Below, piece after piece: positions 33,623 to 40,742 of a stretch of DNA of 40,742 bases (position 1 is the stretch's first letter; each line of letters opens with the position of its first letter). The stretch comes from JAPLKX01 sp035530195 (GTDB lineage Bacteria > Hydrogenedentota > Hydrogenedentia > Hydrogenedentales > SLHB01). The DNA is taken from positions 1 to 40,742 of the forward strand of contig DATKVG010000174.1 of assembly GCA_035530195.1 (NCBI GenBank), given 5' to 3'. A program made the translations under genes and the position numbers. The notes under the pieces are model-generated. The model did no database searches. It was not told the origin of the DNA and saw only the letters and a program-made list of their open reading frames with translations.

Positions 33623-34342
33623 ATGCCGCGCTTATTTCGGGGTTTGCTGTATGCGGGGCCGTTCTTGATCCTTGCGGCGGGGGCCGTTTACCTGGGGTTG
33701 CGCTGGGACGACATCCCGGAGAAGTTTCCAATCCACTGGGGCGCCCATGGCGCCGTCAATGGTTGGGGTTCACGGACGTTTTTTGGTGTTTTTGGCCTGC
33801 TTCTGCTGGGTACGGTGGTGGCATTGGGGATTGTGGGCGGCGCGGTTCTTGTTCGCGTGGCTGGCCGCCGTTCTTTACCGGAGGGTTGGGCGGAGCAGGA
33901 TGCTCGATACCGCCGGATGAACGAAGGATTCATGCTGGCGCTGGGCTGGCTGCTGGCGGCGGTTATGACGGTTGCGGCGGTCTGGCTGCCGTTCCGGGAG
34001 TCGGTTACGCTGCCGGTCGTCTTTGTTCTGGCGGTTGTCGTGAGTGTGTTGACGCTAGTAATAGTCATGATAGTGTACGCCATCCGCACGACCCGGGCCC
34101 GATCCCAGTTTGCGGCCGCGCCCGGCATGCCGGGCGACCCGGCGCTGGCCGAATGCTGGAATAAGGGCGTATTTTACAAAAACCCCAACGATACGCGGCT
34201 GTGGGTCGAGAAACCGGACGGGATGGGCTGGACGCTCAACATGGCTCATAAGGCGGCCCGGTGGGTATTGGCGGGCCTCATGGCATTTATCGTAGTGGAC
34301 GTTCTGATCGCGCTGCTGATAGTTTGGGCGGCGACGCGTTAG
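33623..34342 (+). CDS. DUF1648/DUF5808 membrane protein (SdpI-like)
   Basis: This 239-residue protein begins with a DUF1648-type helix and loop (WDDIPEKFPIHWGAHGAVNGWGSRT), the signature of SdpI-like immunity or transport proteins. More helices follow at about 55-80 and 105-155. The C-terminal segment GVFYKNPNDTRLWVEKPDGMGWTLNM matches the DUF5808 motif, then a last helix. AGGAGG precedes ATG 33623. Function is unknown; a stress or immunity role as in SdpI is only analogy. Confidence 0.7.
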   Translation: MPRLFRGLLYAGPFLILAAGAVYLGLRWDDIPEKFPIHWGAHGAVNGWGSRTFFGVFGLLLLGTVVALGIVGGAVLVRVAGRRSLPEGWAEQDARYRRMNEGFMLALGWLLAAVMTVAAVWLPFRESVTLPVVFVLAVVVSVLTLVIVMIVYAIRTTRARSQFAAAPGMPGDPALAECWNKGVFYKNPNDTRLWVEKPDGMGWTLNMAHKAARWVLAGLMAFIVVDVLIALLIVWAATR

Positions 34343-34427
34343 TCGGTGCAGCGGATGTCTATGAGGCCATATAAGCCGCCAGAAAAATTGCGTGGGGCGG
34401 GGCGATGCGAGCCGGCTTTGAAGGCGC

Positions 34428-34886
34428 TTAATCGGAGTTCCAGCGGCCTTTTTCGTCGAAGACGATTCGTTTGCCGCCGTTGGGGAATTTCACTTCAATC
34501 CAGGGAAAAGACGAGGAGGAACCGGCGGGTTCAAGCTTGAATTCATAGATGACGAGGCCGTTTTGGTGTGTTGCGGCCGAATTCCGGTGGACGTGGCCGA
34601 GCGGGTCGCGGATGAGTACGGGGATAGCGGGGTCACGCGAGGCCCACGGGCCAATCAGCCGGAATGTGAGGGCGAGGGCCGAGTTATCCTGGCGGGCGTT
34701 AAGCGGTTCTCCAGTCCATTGGGCGACGGGCCCGGCTCCGATTTCGGCTTTGACGTCTTCCTGATAGGTTTGCCACTGGGGGTGGCTGGTGCGGACCCGT
34801 TGGGCGAGGTCTGACTCGGATATGGGCGGAGCACACGCGGCCAAGGCGACAAGCAGCGCGGATGCAGCAATAGCCAGCCGTTGCAT
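34428..34886 (-). CDS. Small lipoprotein coupled to the response regulator
   Basis: This 152-residue protein has a lipobox, LVALAAC (C18), then PPISESDLAQRVRTSHP and a small beta-rich domain ending WIEVKFPNGGKRIVFDEKGRW. No known domain recognised. Its ATG shares one base with the TGA of the upstream response-regulator gene (TGATG at 34884-34888), so the two are translated as a coupled pair. It is probably anchored in a membrane and served by the regulator in the same pathway. Confidence 0.7.
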   Translation of the reverse strand: MQRLAIAASALLVALAACAPPISESDLAQRVRTSHPQWQTYQEDVKAEIGAGPVAQWTGEPLNARQDNSALALTFRLIGPWASRDPAIPVLIRDPLGHVHRNSAATHQNGLVIYEFKLEPAGSSSSFPWIEVKFPNGGKRIVFDEKGRWNSD

Positions 34887-35818
34887 CAGCGGTCGGTACG
34901 GCGCCTGTCGACGAAGATGGTGCTTTTCCCGTCGGGCTGAGCCATCTGGCGGACCTGGGCGAGCACTTCGAACATTTTCTTGGCGCTTTTGAACTGGCGG
35001 TACTGGGTGTGGGCGACGCCGATGGACAGGGCCATGAGCGGGCACCGCATTTCGTTGCCGCGCTTGTCGGAAGTCGTCATATAGCCCTGGCTGACTTCCT
35101 GGGGCGTGTAGATCTGGCTGACGGCCCTGTCAAATGAGTCGATGAGGGTGTTGCAGAACCGGTCGTAATCCTCGAGGTTGAGCAGGACGACAAAATGTTC
35201 GCCGCCGAGGTGGCCGATGTAGTATTCGTAGACGCCAACGCTCCTTGCGAGGGAGACGAGATTTTTGGCGACGAACTTGAGCGCGACGACCTGGCCTTCC
35301 TGCCCCCGGGATGCGCAGTAGGGTTTGAATCCGACGACGTCGACGTAGCATGCGGCGATAGCGGTGCCGCGTGCCAGGCGGTGGTTGATTTCTCTTTTGA
35401 CGGCGTCGGTGCCGGGGAGGCTTGTGACGGGGTTTCGTTTTTCGATGGACTGAAGGAGTGCGTTGAGCGACGCGAGCTTGTCCATAAGGCGTTCAAGCTT
35501 GAAGGGTTTGACAAGATAATCGTCGGCGCCCTGTTCGAGGCCGTGGAGGATTTCGGGTTCTTCGCCGAGCGCGGTGAGGATGAGAATGGCCATTTTGTAG
35601 AGTTCGGGATCTTTGCGGAGGCGCCTGCATATTTGGTATCCGGTGACGCCGGGGAGCATGATGTCGAGGATGGCGATGTCAGGTTTGAATTGTTTGGCCA
35701 ACTCGAATGCGCCTTCGCCCGTATGCGTGGTGCAGGTCTGGTGTCCTTCGGCGGAGAGTTTGGTTTTAACGAGTTCGGCGAGGTCCACATCGTCATCGAC
35801 GAGGAAAATTCTGCTCAT
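34886..35818 (-). CDS. Response regulator with degenerate GGDEF domain
   Basis: This 310-residue protein has a receiver domain (1-120) with acidic residues D8-D10, phospho-Asp D52 in AILDIMLPG, T82 and K104 (DDYLVKPF). The C-terminal 170 residues fit a GGDEF fold: YVDVVGFKPYCASRGQ and HLGGEHFVVLL (205-209 GGEHF instead of GGDEF), then LSIGVAH. The changed signature suggests no cyclic-di-GMP synthesis; it may bind a nucleotide or a partner. The gene starts a two-gene unit with the lipoprotein, and a weak promoter lies at 35867-35897. Confidence 0.85.
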   Translation of the reverse strand: MSRIFLVDDDVDLAELVKTKLSAEGHQTCTTHTGEGAFELAKQFKPDIAILDIMLPGVTGYQICRRLRKDPELYKMAILILTALGEEPEILHGLEQGADDYLVKPFKLERLMDKLASLNALLQSIEKRNPVTSLPGTDAVKREINHRLARGTAIAACYVDVVGFKPYCASRGQEGQVVALKFVAKNLVSLARSVGVYEYYIGHLGGEHFVVLLNLEDYDRFCNTLIDSFDRAVSQIYTPQEVSQGYMTTSDKRGNEMRCPLMALSIGVAHTQYRQFKSAKKMFEVLAQVRQMAQPDGKSTIFVDRRRTDR

Positions 35819-35866
35819 TAAGAACGCCCTTTCTGTTCAGCCCGGTAATAAGTCCCCTCGGCGGCG

Positions 35867-35897
35867 ATTATACACCAAACGATGCCGGTCCTGTAAA
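35867..35897 (-). promoter_or_regulatory. Possible promoter of the response-regulator unit
   Basis: On the minus strand TATAAT (35872-35867) lies 19 nt after TTTACA (35897-35892). The -10 is perfect, but 19 nt is longer than optimal. It is about 50 nt upstream of the start at 35818. Confidence 0.4.
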
Positions 35898-35913
35898 ATA
35901 GGGTTAGATTTGG

Positions 35914-35934
35914 AACATGGCTTTTCTCCATGTT
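35914..35934 (+). promoter_or_regulatory. Perfect inverted repeat upstream of the first paralogous lipoprotein
   Basis: AACATGG (35914-35920) and CCATGTT (35928-35934) are exact complements with a 7-nt spacer, ending 29 nt before ATG 35964. It could bind a dimeric regulator or form a hairpin in the leader. Confidence 0.45.
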
Positions 35935-35963
35935 ACCATTTCCGGGACGTGTATTGGTATTTT

Positions 35964-36884
35964 ATGCAAGCAATTAAGCACCGCGGGTTTAGGACGATAC
36001 CGGCCGTGGCCGGCATGGCCGGTGCGATGGTGTTGGCGGCCGTATTGGCCGGATGCGGCGAGAATGCGGCCGGCCCGGAAAACGGGGCAGCGGCGACCCC
36101 GGAAGCCATTGCGGGCGAAATCCGGCCGGCGCTGGCCCCGCTCGAGGGGTTGTTGGCGGCTCCGGCGGCGGATAACGGCAATTTTACGGTGGTGGCCGCG
36201 GAATGGTGCCGGGGGCTGGCCGAGCAAATCCGGCGAGCCAGGTCGACGTACTCGGGGACGGAGAACGGCGAGGCTGCACTTGCCCGTATAGCCGATGAAC
36301 TCGAGGATCTTATCCGGCGGGCGCGGGACGAAGACCGGTGGGGATTGGTTTTGTGCGCCATAGATGTTCACGAACAGTTGCGGCCGGGTATGCACTTGAT
36401 GCGTCTTCTCCGGGAGCGTGCGATGTTGCACGCGATGCGGCCGCATGTTGTAGTCAAAGGGTTTTTCGACGATAATGAGAAGAATCAGTTGTATGTGTTT
36501 TTGCAGGTGACTCTCCGGGCGGGTTATCAGCCGTGGCCTGAGGCGACGGTACTGGCCGCATCGACTGATGAGGGAAGCGGGACTTCGTCTGTTGACGGAG
36601 GTTCAGGGGCAGTCGTTGGGGCAGATGGGGTCGGTGAAGGCGAAGTGACGGCGGAGTCGGATTTGGCGGGGCGCGTGGCGCCGCGGCCCTTGGCCCGGGA
36701 CGAGGTCCACATGGTTCAGGTTCGGCTGAACGAGGAGTTTTACGGGTTACGTTTAGTGGATGTGGTGGGGAATAAACGAGGAGTCATATTGGAGTATCTG
36801 GTGGATCCGGGTCATTTTTTCAAGGTTCTGATGCCGCCCCGGGAGTTTGGTCCGCGACGGCGCGTGGTTTCCGGCACAAACTAA
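35964..36884 (+). CDS. Lipoprotein, tandem paralogue 1
   Basis: This 306-residue protein has a lipobox, AAVLAGC (C31). The mature part has a helical region (DEDRWGLVLCAIDVHEQLRPG), then RPHVVVKGFFDDNEKNQLYVFLQ and a C-terminal VVGNKRGVILEYLVDPGHFFKVLMPP. An insert rich in Ser, Gly and Val (about 195-230) separates the two conserved parts and is absent from the paralogue at 36895. Function unknown. It probably sits in a membrane facing the periplasm. No strong ribosome site precedes ATG 35964. Confidence 0.7.
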   Translation: MQAIKHRGFRTIPAVAGMAGAMVLAAVLAGCGENAAGPENGAAATPEAIAGEIRPALAPLEGLLAAPAADNGNFTVVAAEWCRGLAEQIRRARSTYSGTENGEAALARIADELEDLIRRARDEDRWGLVLCAIDVHEQLRPGMHLMRLLRERAMLHAMRPHVVVKGFFDDNEKNQLYVFLQVTLRAGYQPWPEATVLAASTDEGSGTSSVDGGSGAVVGADGVGEGEVTAESDLAGRVAPRPLARDEVHMVQVRLNEEFYGLRLVDVVGNKRGVILEYLVDPGHFFKVLMPPREFGPRRRVVSGTN

Positions 36885-36894
36885 GGAACATTCG

Positions 36895-37551
36895 ATGAAA
36901 CGGTACATGGCGATACTGAGTTTGCTGGCGGTTGTTGTACTGGCGGGGTGCGAAAAAGCGGAGCCCGTGCCGGTGAAGCCGCCGGAACAGGAGAAGACAC
37001 CGGAGCAGATCGTGGATTTGATCAAAAAAGACCTGGCTCCGTTGGCCACGGTGGCCGGCGGGGGCATGCTGATGGAGAAGGACAAACAGGAAATCATCGC
37101 CAAGCTGCGCACCCATAAGGCCGCTTACCAGGCCAAAGAGAACGGCATTATCGCGCTCGAGCGGATTACCAGCGAGATAGAAGGCGTGATCAAGGTGGTC
37201 AGAGACGCGGAGCGTTGGAGAATGGTGTTGTCTTGCCTGGAGATTTACGACGTGTTGCAGCCGGGATCGGCGAAGTATCAGCGGTTGAAAAACATGGCGG
37301 AACTCCAGAGGAGGAAGCCCAGGGTGAAGCTAAAGGGCTTTTTCCGCGACGTGGCGAGCAACGACCAGCTTTATGCGTTTGTTCAGATAACCGACCCGGT
37401 CGAGGGCAAAGTGTACCAGGAGCAGATGCGGGAAGGCGAGGAGAAGTACGGGATACGGTTCAATCGAATCATCGGAAACCAGCAGGGAGTCGAGTTCGAG
37501 TATCTGGCGATTCCGGGCGATTATTTCCAGGTGATGAAGCAATCGAGATAA
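36895..37551 (+). CDS. Lipoprotein, tandem paralogue 2
   Basis: This 218-residue protein has a lipobox, VVVLAGC (C19). It aligns with paralogue 1 in the same order: DAERWRMVLSCLEIYDVLQPG against DEDRWGLVLCAIDVHEQLRPG, KPRVKLKGFFRDVASNDQLYAFVQ against RPHVVVKGFFDDNEKNQLYVFLQ, and IIGNQQGVEFEYLAIPGDYFQVM against VVGNKRGVILEYLVDPGHFFKVL. Each is quoted as short landmarks. AAGGAA precedes ATG 36895, 10 nt after the first gene, so they are one operon created by tandem duplication. Confidence 0.75.
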   Translation: MKRYMAILSLLAVVVLAGCEKAEPVPVKPPEQEKTPEQIVDLIKKDLAPLATVAGGGMLMEKDKQEIIAKLRTHKAAYQAKENGIIALERITSEIEGVIKVVRDAERWRMVLSCLEIYDVLQPGSAKYQRLKNMAELQRRKPRVKLKGFFRDVASNDQLYAFVQITDPVEGKVYQEQMREGEEKYGIRFNRIIGNQQGVEFEYLAIPGDYFQVMKQSR

Positions 37552-37578
37552 TGCACGACCGCGCGCGTGAAAGCCCCC

Positions 37579-39267
37579 ATGCAAGAAGCTTTGTTTAAAC
37601 CACTGGCGGAACGGCCATTTCGATTGGCGTCGGTGTTGTTGCTGGCGACGGCGGCGTTTTTGGCGTACGCCAACACGTTCACGGGCGAGTTTGTGTGGGA
37701 CGACGCGTCGTCGGTGTTGTTGCACAAGCACGTGCAGGATCCCTTGAAGTTCTTCCAGCTTTTCCGCGAGGACCAGCATGCGTTCGGCCGGGGTCAAGGC
37801 AATTTCTATCGGCCGCTGGTTTCGGCGTCGTTTATGCTGGACTATGCGTTGTCCAAACCGGCGGCGGGCGAGGAGTTGAGCCCGTTTCTGTTTCACGTGA
37901 CGAACGCGGCGTGGCACGCGGCGGCGGCCATACTGCTGTTTGCGCTGCTGGCTCGAGTTGGCGCGCCGCGGTTTGTGCAACTGGCGGCGGCGGCCGTTTA
38001 CGTGGTGCACCCGCTTCACACGGAGGCGGTGGCCTACATCAGCGGCCGGGCCGACATGATGTCGGCGGCGTTCATGTACGCGGGCCTGTACGTGGCGGCG
38101 CGGGATCGAGCCGGCTGGGGCGGAAGCATCCTGGCGGCTTTGCTCGCGGGTCTGTTCCTTGTTTGCGCGCTGCTGAGCAAAGAATCGGCGTTTATATTTC
38201 CGTTGATGGCGGGTTTGCTGATTTTCCGGCCGGTGGAGGGGGCAGATCGGAAGGCGGCGGTGTACGCGCGGCGGTCGGTCGTTTTTGTGTTGTCGCTGGC
38301 CATTTTGGGCGTGTATGCGGTTTTGCGTTCGACCGTCCTGCATTTTGGCACGCAGACCACTCCGGAAAGCGGGTTGGGCGAGCGGATTGTGGAACTGTTG
38401 CAGGCCTACGCGCTTTACCTGCGATTGCTGATCGTTCCGACGGGCCTGCACATGGAACGGACGCTCGAGGGTGTTGGCGGGGTGACGGCGGCGGCGGGCG
38501 CGATTTTGCTGGCGGCGACGGTGGCGCTGACCGTGCTTTTGTGGCGGCGCGGCCATTGGCGGGTGGCGATGGGGCTGGTGTGGTTTTTGATGACGTGGCT
38601 TCCGATATCGGGGATTTTTCCCCTGAACGCGCCGATGGCGGAACACTGGATGTATATGCCGATGGCGGGGCTGCTGTGGGCGGTGGCCGAACTAGCGTGG
38701 GCTTTTGCACAAAAACCGGCGGCGCGCTACGGGGCAGCGGCGGCGGCGTACGGGCTAGGCGTTGTCTTCCTGGCATTGACCGTTGCCCGCAACCGGGACT
38801 GGCATGACAACGAGCGCATCTTTCTGGCGACGCTGGACAAAAACCCGGATTCGACGCGGGTGCGGTACAACCTGGCAGTGACGTACGAGGACCTGCTGCA
38901 CAATCCGTCCGCCGCGCGGCGCCATTACGAGGGCGTGATCGCCTCGTACCGCGAACAGAAACGGGCGATGCTGGGCAGCGGGAAAGAAGAGTTCTGGGAC
39001 GAAGAGCTCGAGTCGCACTTGTCGCTAGGCAGGATTTACGCGGATCGCCGCCAATACGGCGACGCGGCTGAACATTTCTCGACGGTGATGCGGGTTGCGC
39101 CGAACCAGTCGAACGGGCCAATGCGCGCAACCGCGGCGTTCGGCTTGGGGCAGTGCTTTTGGGCGACCGGCGACAGCCGGAAGGCGCTCGAACTGTTCAA
39201 GCAGGCGGCGGCGGGCCGGCCGGAGTTGAAAGGCGAGATCGAGCGGCTGCTGGCGGGACAGATGTAG
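37579..39267 (+). CDS. TMTC-like multispanning membrane protein with TPR tail
   Basis: This protein of about 562 residues has ten or more helices and landmarks of the TMTC/DUF1736 type: NTFTGEFVWDDASSVL, NFYRPLVSASFMLD, HPLHTEAVAYISGRADMMSA, LLSKESAFIFPLMA and GIFPLNAPMAEHWMYMP. The last 130 residues are TPR-like (TRVRYNLAVTYEDLL, SHLSLGRIYADRRQYGDAAEHF, GLGQCFWATGDSRKALELF). Relatives of this type are thought to glycosylate or stabilise membrane proteins. No good ribosome site; GTG 37567 is an alternative start. It follows the second lipoprotein by 28 nt and could be its co-transcribed partner. Confidence 0.75.
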   Translation: MQEALFKPLAERPFRLASVLLLATAAFLAYANTFTGEFVWDDASSVLLHKHVQDPLKFFQLFREDQHAFGRGQGNFYRPLVSASFMLDYALSKPAAGEELSPFLFHVTNAAWHAAAAILLFALLARVGAPRFVQLAAAAVYVVHPLHTEAVAYISGRADMMSAAFMYAGLYVAARDRAGWGGSILAALLAGLFLVCALLSKESAFIFPLMAGLLIFRPVEGADRKAAVYARRSVVFVLSLAILGVYAVLRSTVLHFGTQTTPESGLGERIVELLQAYALYLRLLIVPTGLHMERTLEGVGGVTAAAGAILLAATVALTVLLWRRGHWRVAMGLVWFLMTWLPISGIFPLNAPMAEHWMYMPMAGLLWAVAELAWAFAQKPAARYGAAAAAYGLGVVFLALTVARNRDWHDNERIFLATLDKNPDSTRVRYNLAVTYEDLLHNPSAARRHYEGVIASYREQKRAMLGSGKEEFWDEELESHLSLGRIYADRRQYGDAAEHFSTVMRVAPNQSNGPMRATAAFGLGQCFWATGDSRKALELFKQAAAGRPELKGEIERLLAGQM

Positions 39268-39308
39268 AATGGCGGATTTCGGATTATCGGACTGATGGAA
39301 TTGAGAGT

Positions 39309-39373
39309 GGGACACCCCCCACAACGGCGCGCTAAGAAGCACGGCGCGAAGAAGCGCGGCCGGGGGGTATCCC
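39309..39373. repeat. 65-bp segment with 12-bp imperfect terminal inverted repeats
   Basis: GGGACACCCCCC (39309-39320) and GGGGGGTATCCC (39362-39373) are complements with one mismatch. The left arm is the exact complement of GGGGGGTGTCCC at 15584-15595, so the motif is dispersed. It lies after the TMTC-like gene. Confidence 0.45.
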
Positions 39374-39406
39374 GACGGCGGGCGAGATCGATGATTGCGG
39401 AAGTAC

Positions 39407-39447
39407 AAGGCCGACTTTGCCGAAGTCGGCCCGCCGAAGTCGGCCTT
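39407..39447 (+). terminator. Alternative hairpins from three related arms
   Basis: AAGGCCGACTT (39407-39417) can pair with AAGTCGGCC (39423-39431; 9 bp, 5-nt loop) or with AAGTCGGCCTT (39437-39447; 11 bp). The two stems exclude each other. A short TTTC follows the second. It may end the TMTC-like transcript or act as an attenuator for the mutarotase gene at 39498. Confidence 0.45.
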
Positions 39448-39497
39448 TCGGGAAGGTGGAATTGGCATGTGATTTTCAACGGAAGGAGAAGCCGTTC

Positions 39498-39920
39498 ATG
39501 TTGAAGCAGCGATTGATTCATCCGGACTTACTCGAGGTGCTTGCGGCCGCGGGGCATGGTGCGAAGGTGCTTATCACGGACGCAAACTATCCGGCGAGCA
39601 CGCAGGTGGGTGAAAACGCGGCGGTAGTGTATCTGAACCTGGCGCCGGGACTTGTGACGGCGACGGAGGTGCTGGAGGTGCTGCGGACGGCGATACCGGT
39701 CGAGGACGCGGCGGTGATGGAACCGGATTCGGGGCCGGAACCATCGATTTTCAAGGAGTTCCGCCAGTTGCTGCCGGATCTGGCCTTGACGATGTTCAGC
39801 CGGTTCGAGTTTTACGAGGAAGCGAGCGGGCCTGACACGTGCCTCCAGATTGTTACGGGCGAACAGCGCCTTTATGCAAATCTGCTTTTGACGATAGGCG
39901 TGGTAGCGCCGGGCCGGTGA
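39498..39920 (+). CDS. L-fucose mutarotase / ribose pyranase family protein
   Basis: This 140-residue protein belongs to the RbsD/FucU family, which interconverts anomers of fucose or ribose without cofactor. Landmarks are HPDLLEVLAAAGHGAKV with the family His in AGHG, ITDANYPA, SRFEFYEEASG and IVTGEQRLYANLLL. The late FYE and TGE parts are closer to FucU than to RbsD. AAGGAG at 39483-39488 fixes ATG 39498. It is cytoplasmic. It is separate from the rbsK-rpe operon and from the importer, but would suit both. Confidence 0.85.
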   Translation: MLKQRLIHPDLLEVLAAAGHGAKVLITDANYPASTQVGENAAVVYLNLAPGLVTATEVLEVLRTAIPVEDAAVMEPDSGPEPSIFKEFRQLLPDLALTMFSRFEFYEEASGPDTCLQIVTGEQRLYANLLLTIGVVAPGR

Positions 39921-40084
39921 TAAATTGTGTGCGAATCCGCTGCGGAAATCGCACTATTAAGACTATGCGCGACTAGACGTGAGTGGTTTACGGGAAGTGT
40001 TTTGTTAATTGAATATGTTGAGTGCCAATAACTTGTGGGATATGCTACAGTTTTTTGGGATTGATCTTTCGAGGCGGTTGATTC

Positions 40085-40117
40085 TTGACAGGTTAGAGAG
40101 GCCATGTTAGAATGGCC
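40085..40117 (+). promoter_or_regulatory. Strong sigma70-type promoter with operator-like repeat
   Basis: TTGACA (40085-40090) and TAGAAT (40108-40113) are separated by exactly 17 nt. A perfect inverted repeat, GGCCAT (40100-40105) and ATGGCC (40112-40117), overlaps the -10 element, as a repressor site would. A second TATAAT lies at 40125-40130 without a good -35. The upstream 39921-40084 region is AT-richer and holds no gene. Confidence 0.7.
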
Positions 40118-40149
40118 GCGTCAGTATAATGGGCCGTATGTTACAAGCT

Positions 40150-40165
40150 GCGGCTTCTTAGCCGC
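40150..40165 (+). promoter_or_regulatory. Leader hairpin just ahead of the ribosome site
   Basis: GCGGCT-TCTT-AGCCGC is a perfect 6-bp stem ending 5 nt before GGAGG (40171-40175), itself 8 nt before ATG 40184. It may protect the mRNA 5' end or tune translation. Confidence 0.5.
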
Positions 40166-40183
40166 CTTACGGAGGTTGGTTAG

Positions 40184-40742
40184 ATGACCAATGATGAGTT
40201 CGGCAACGGCAATTCTTCCCCGGACAAGGAATCGGAAAAAGGGGATGAGTCGGGTGGTCTGGGCAATCTTCCTCCGCTGAGCGATTTTGATTCGGGAGAA
40301 GTGCCGGACGAGATGGCCTCGGACAGCGCGCTTCCGCCGTTGTCATCGTTTGATTCGGACCCGGAAAAGGACTCGAAGGCGAGCGGGCTTGATGGACTTC
40401 CGTCGCTGGACGACATAAATGTCGAGACGCCGAAGCCGGCGGGCGGCAACATCAAGCCGGCGCCGCCGGGTTTTGAAGATTTCACGACGCCGCCGCCGTC
40501 TGCACCGGATAAGACCGGCTTCCAGGACCTTTCGGCGGACAGTGATTTTTCGCCGGCAACGCCGCAGGTAGGGCCGGGGCCGGACAGCGATCTGGATACG
40601 CCGATGCTGGATAGCGCGTTCGGGGCGGGAGGCGGCAGCGGGGGATTCTCGCCGACGTTCGAGACGCCGGCGCCCACCCAGGCCATGGAAACGCCGCTTT
40701 TCGGGGAGACGCCAAAACCACCCGCAGAAACGCCTGAACCGG
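40184..40742 (+). CDS. Acidic repeat protein (5' part; runs off the window)
   Basis: A frame opens at ATG 40184 behind GGAGG and stays open for 186 codons to the window edge. It has no signal peptide and is rich in Asp, Glu, Pro, Ser and Gly, so it is likely disordered. A motif recurs about every 21 residues: LPPLSDFDS (29-37), LPPLSSFDS (50-58) and LPSLDDINV (72-80). Later parts have PETP-type repeats. I recognise no family; it may be the cytoplasmic N-terminal region of a larger protein. The promoter at 40085 makes it the start of a transcription unit. Confidence 0.6.
   Translation, partial: MTNDEFGNGNSSPDKESEKGDESGGLGNLPPLSDFDSGEVPDEMASDSALPPLSSFDSDPEKDSKASGLDGLPSLDDINVETPKPAGGNIKPAPPGFEDFTTPPPSAPDKTGFQDLSADSDFSPATPQVGPGPDSDLDTPMLDSAFGAGGGSGGFSPTFETPAPTQAMETPLFGETPKPPAETPEP

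Overview
The window is GC-rich DNA of a Gram-negative-type bacterium. It has many lipoproteins, a periplasmic SurA/PpiD-type foldase, a Cfa-type lipid enzyme and RNAs with sigma70-type promoters. The mix resembles Hydrogenedentota, Planctomycetota or Lentisphaerota genomes: secreted sialidase-like, GH28, GH1 and GH106-like hydrolases, DUF6807, TMTC-like membrane proteins, and a Na/Pi transporter fused to a lipoprotein. That placement is a family-content guess; there is no rRNA or ribosomal marker here. I see no CRISPR array and no tRNA or rRNA gene.

Layout: 1-139 is the end of an insertion sequence. 140-3184 holds a TIM-barrel isomerase with a good promoter, a methyltransferase, a broken secreted ORF and a membrane-anchored zinc peptidase. 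3211-9451 (minus strand) holds a Cfa-like synthase behind a MITE-like element, then a run of three secreted carbohydrate-active proteins (six-hairpin protein, sialidase-like, GH28-like). 9550-15878 holds MsrA, DUF456, a DUF89 phosphatase, the unusual lipoprotein-Na/Pi cotransporter-PhoU fusion, a second sialidase-like protein and a small membrane protein. 15931-18268 holds GH1 and DUF6807. 18290-21035 (minus strand) is a radical SAM-ribokinase-ribulose-phosphate epimerase operon with a G-quadruplex motif in its upstream region. 21212-26663 holds a GH106-like enzyme, a lysoplasmalogenase-like protein and a Tat-exported sugar-isomerase-like protein. 26855-29963 is a sugar ABC importer (binding protein and two permeases, no ATPase). 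30111-40742 holds a PpiD-like foldase, an MFS transporter, a DUF1648 protein, a two-gene unit of a response regulator with a degenerate GGDEF domain plus a lipoprotein, two tandem paralogous lipoproteins, a TMTC-like protein, a FucU/RbsD mutarotase and the start of an acidic repeat protein.

The genes fit a heterotroph that takes apart plant- or algal-type polysaccharides outside the cytoplasm, imports sugars and processes pentose, fucose or rhamnose-type sugars.

The most striking large-scale signal is compositional. Left of about 26.66 kb the + strand is C-rich whatever strand the genes lie on; right of it the + strand is G-rich, again independent of gene strand. The switch coincides with a 191-nt intergenic stretch that has several nested inverted repeats. 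This is what a replication origin, an inversion endpoint or a misjoin would give.
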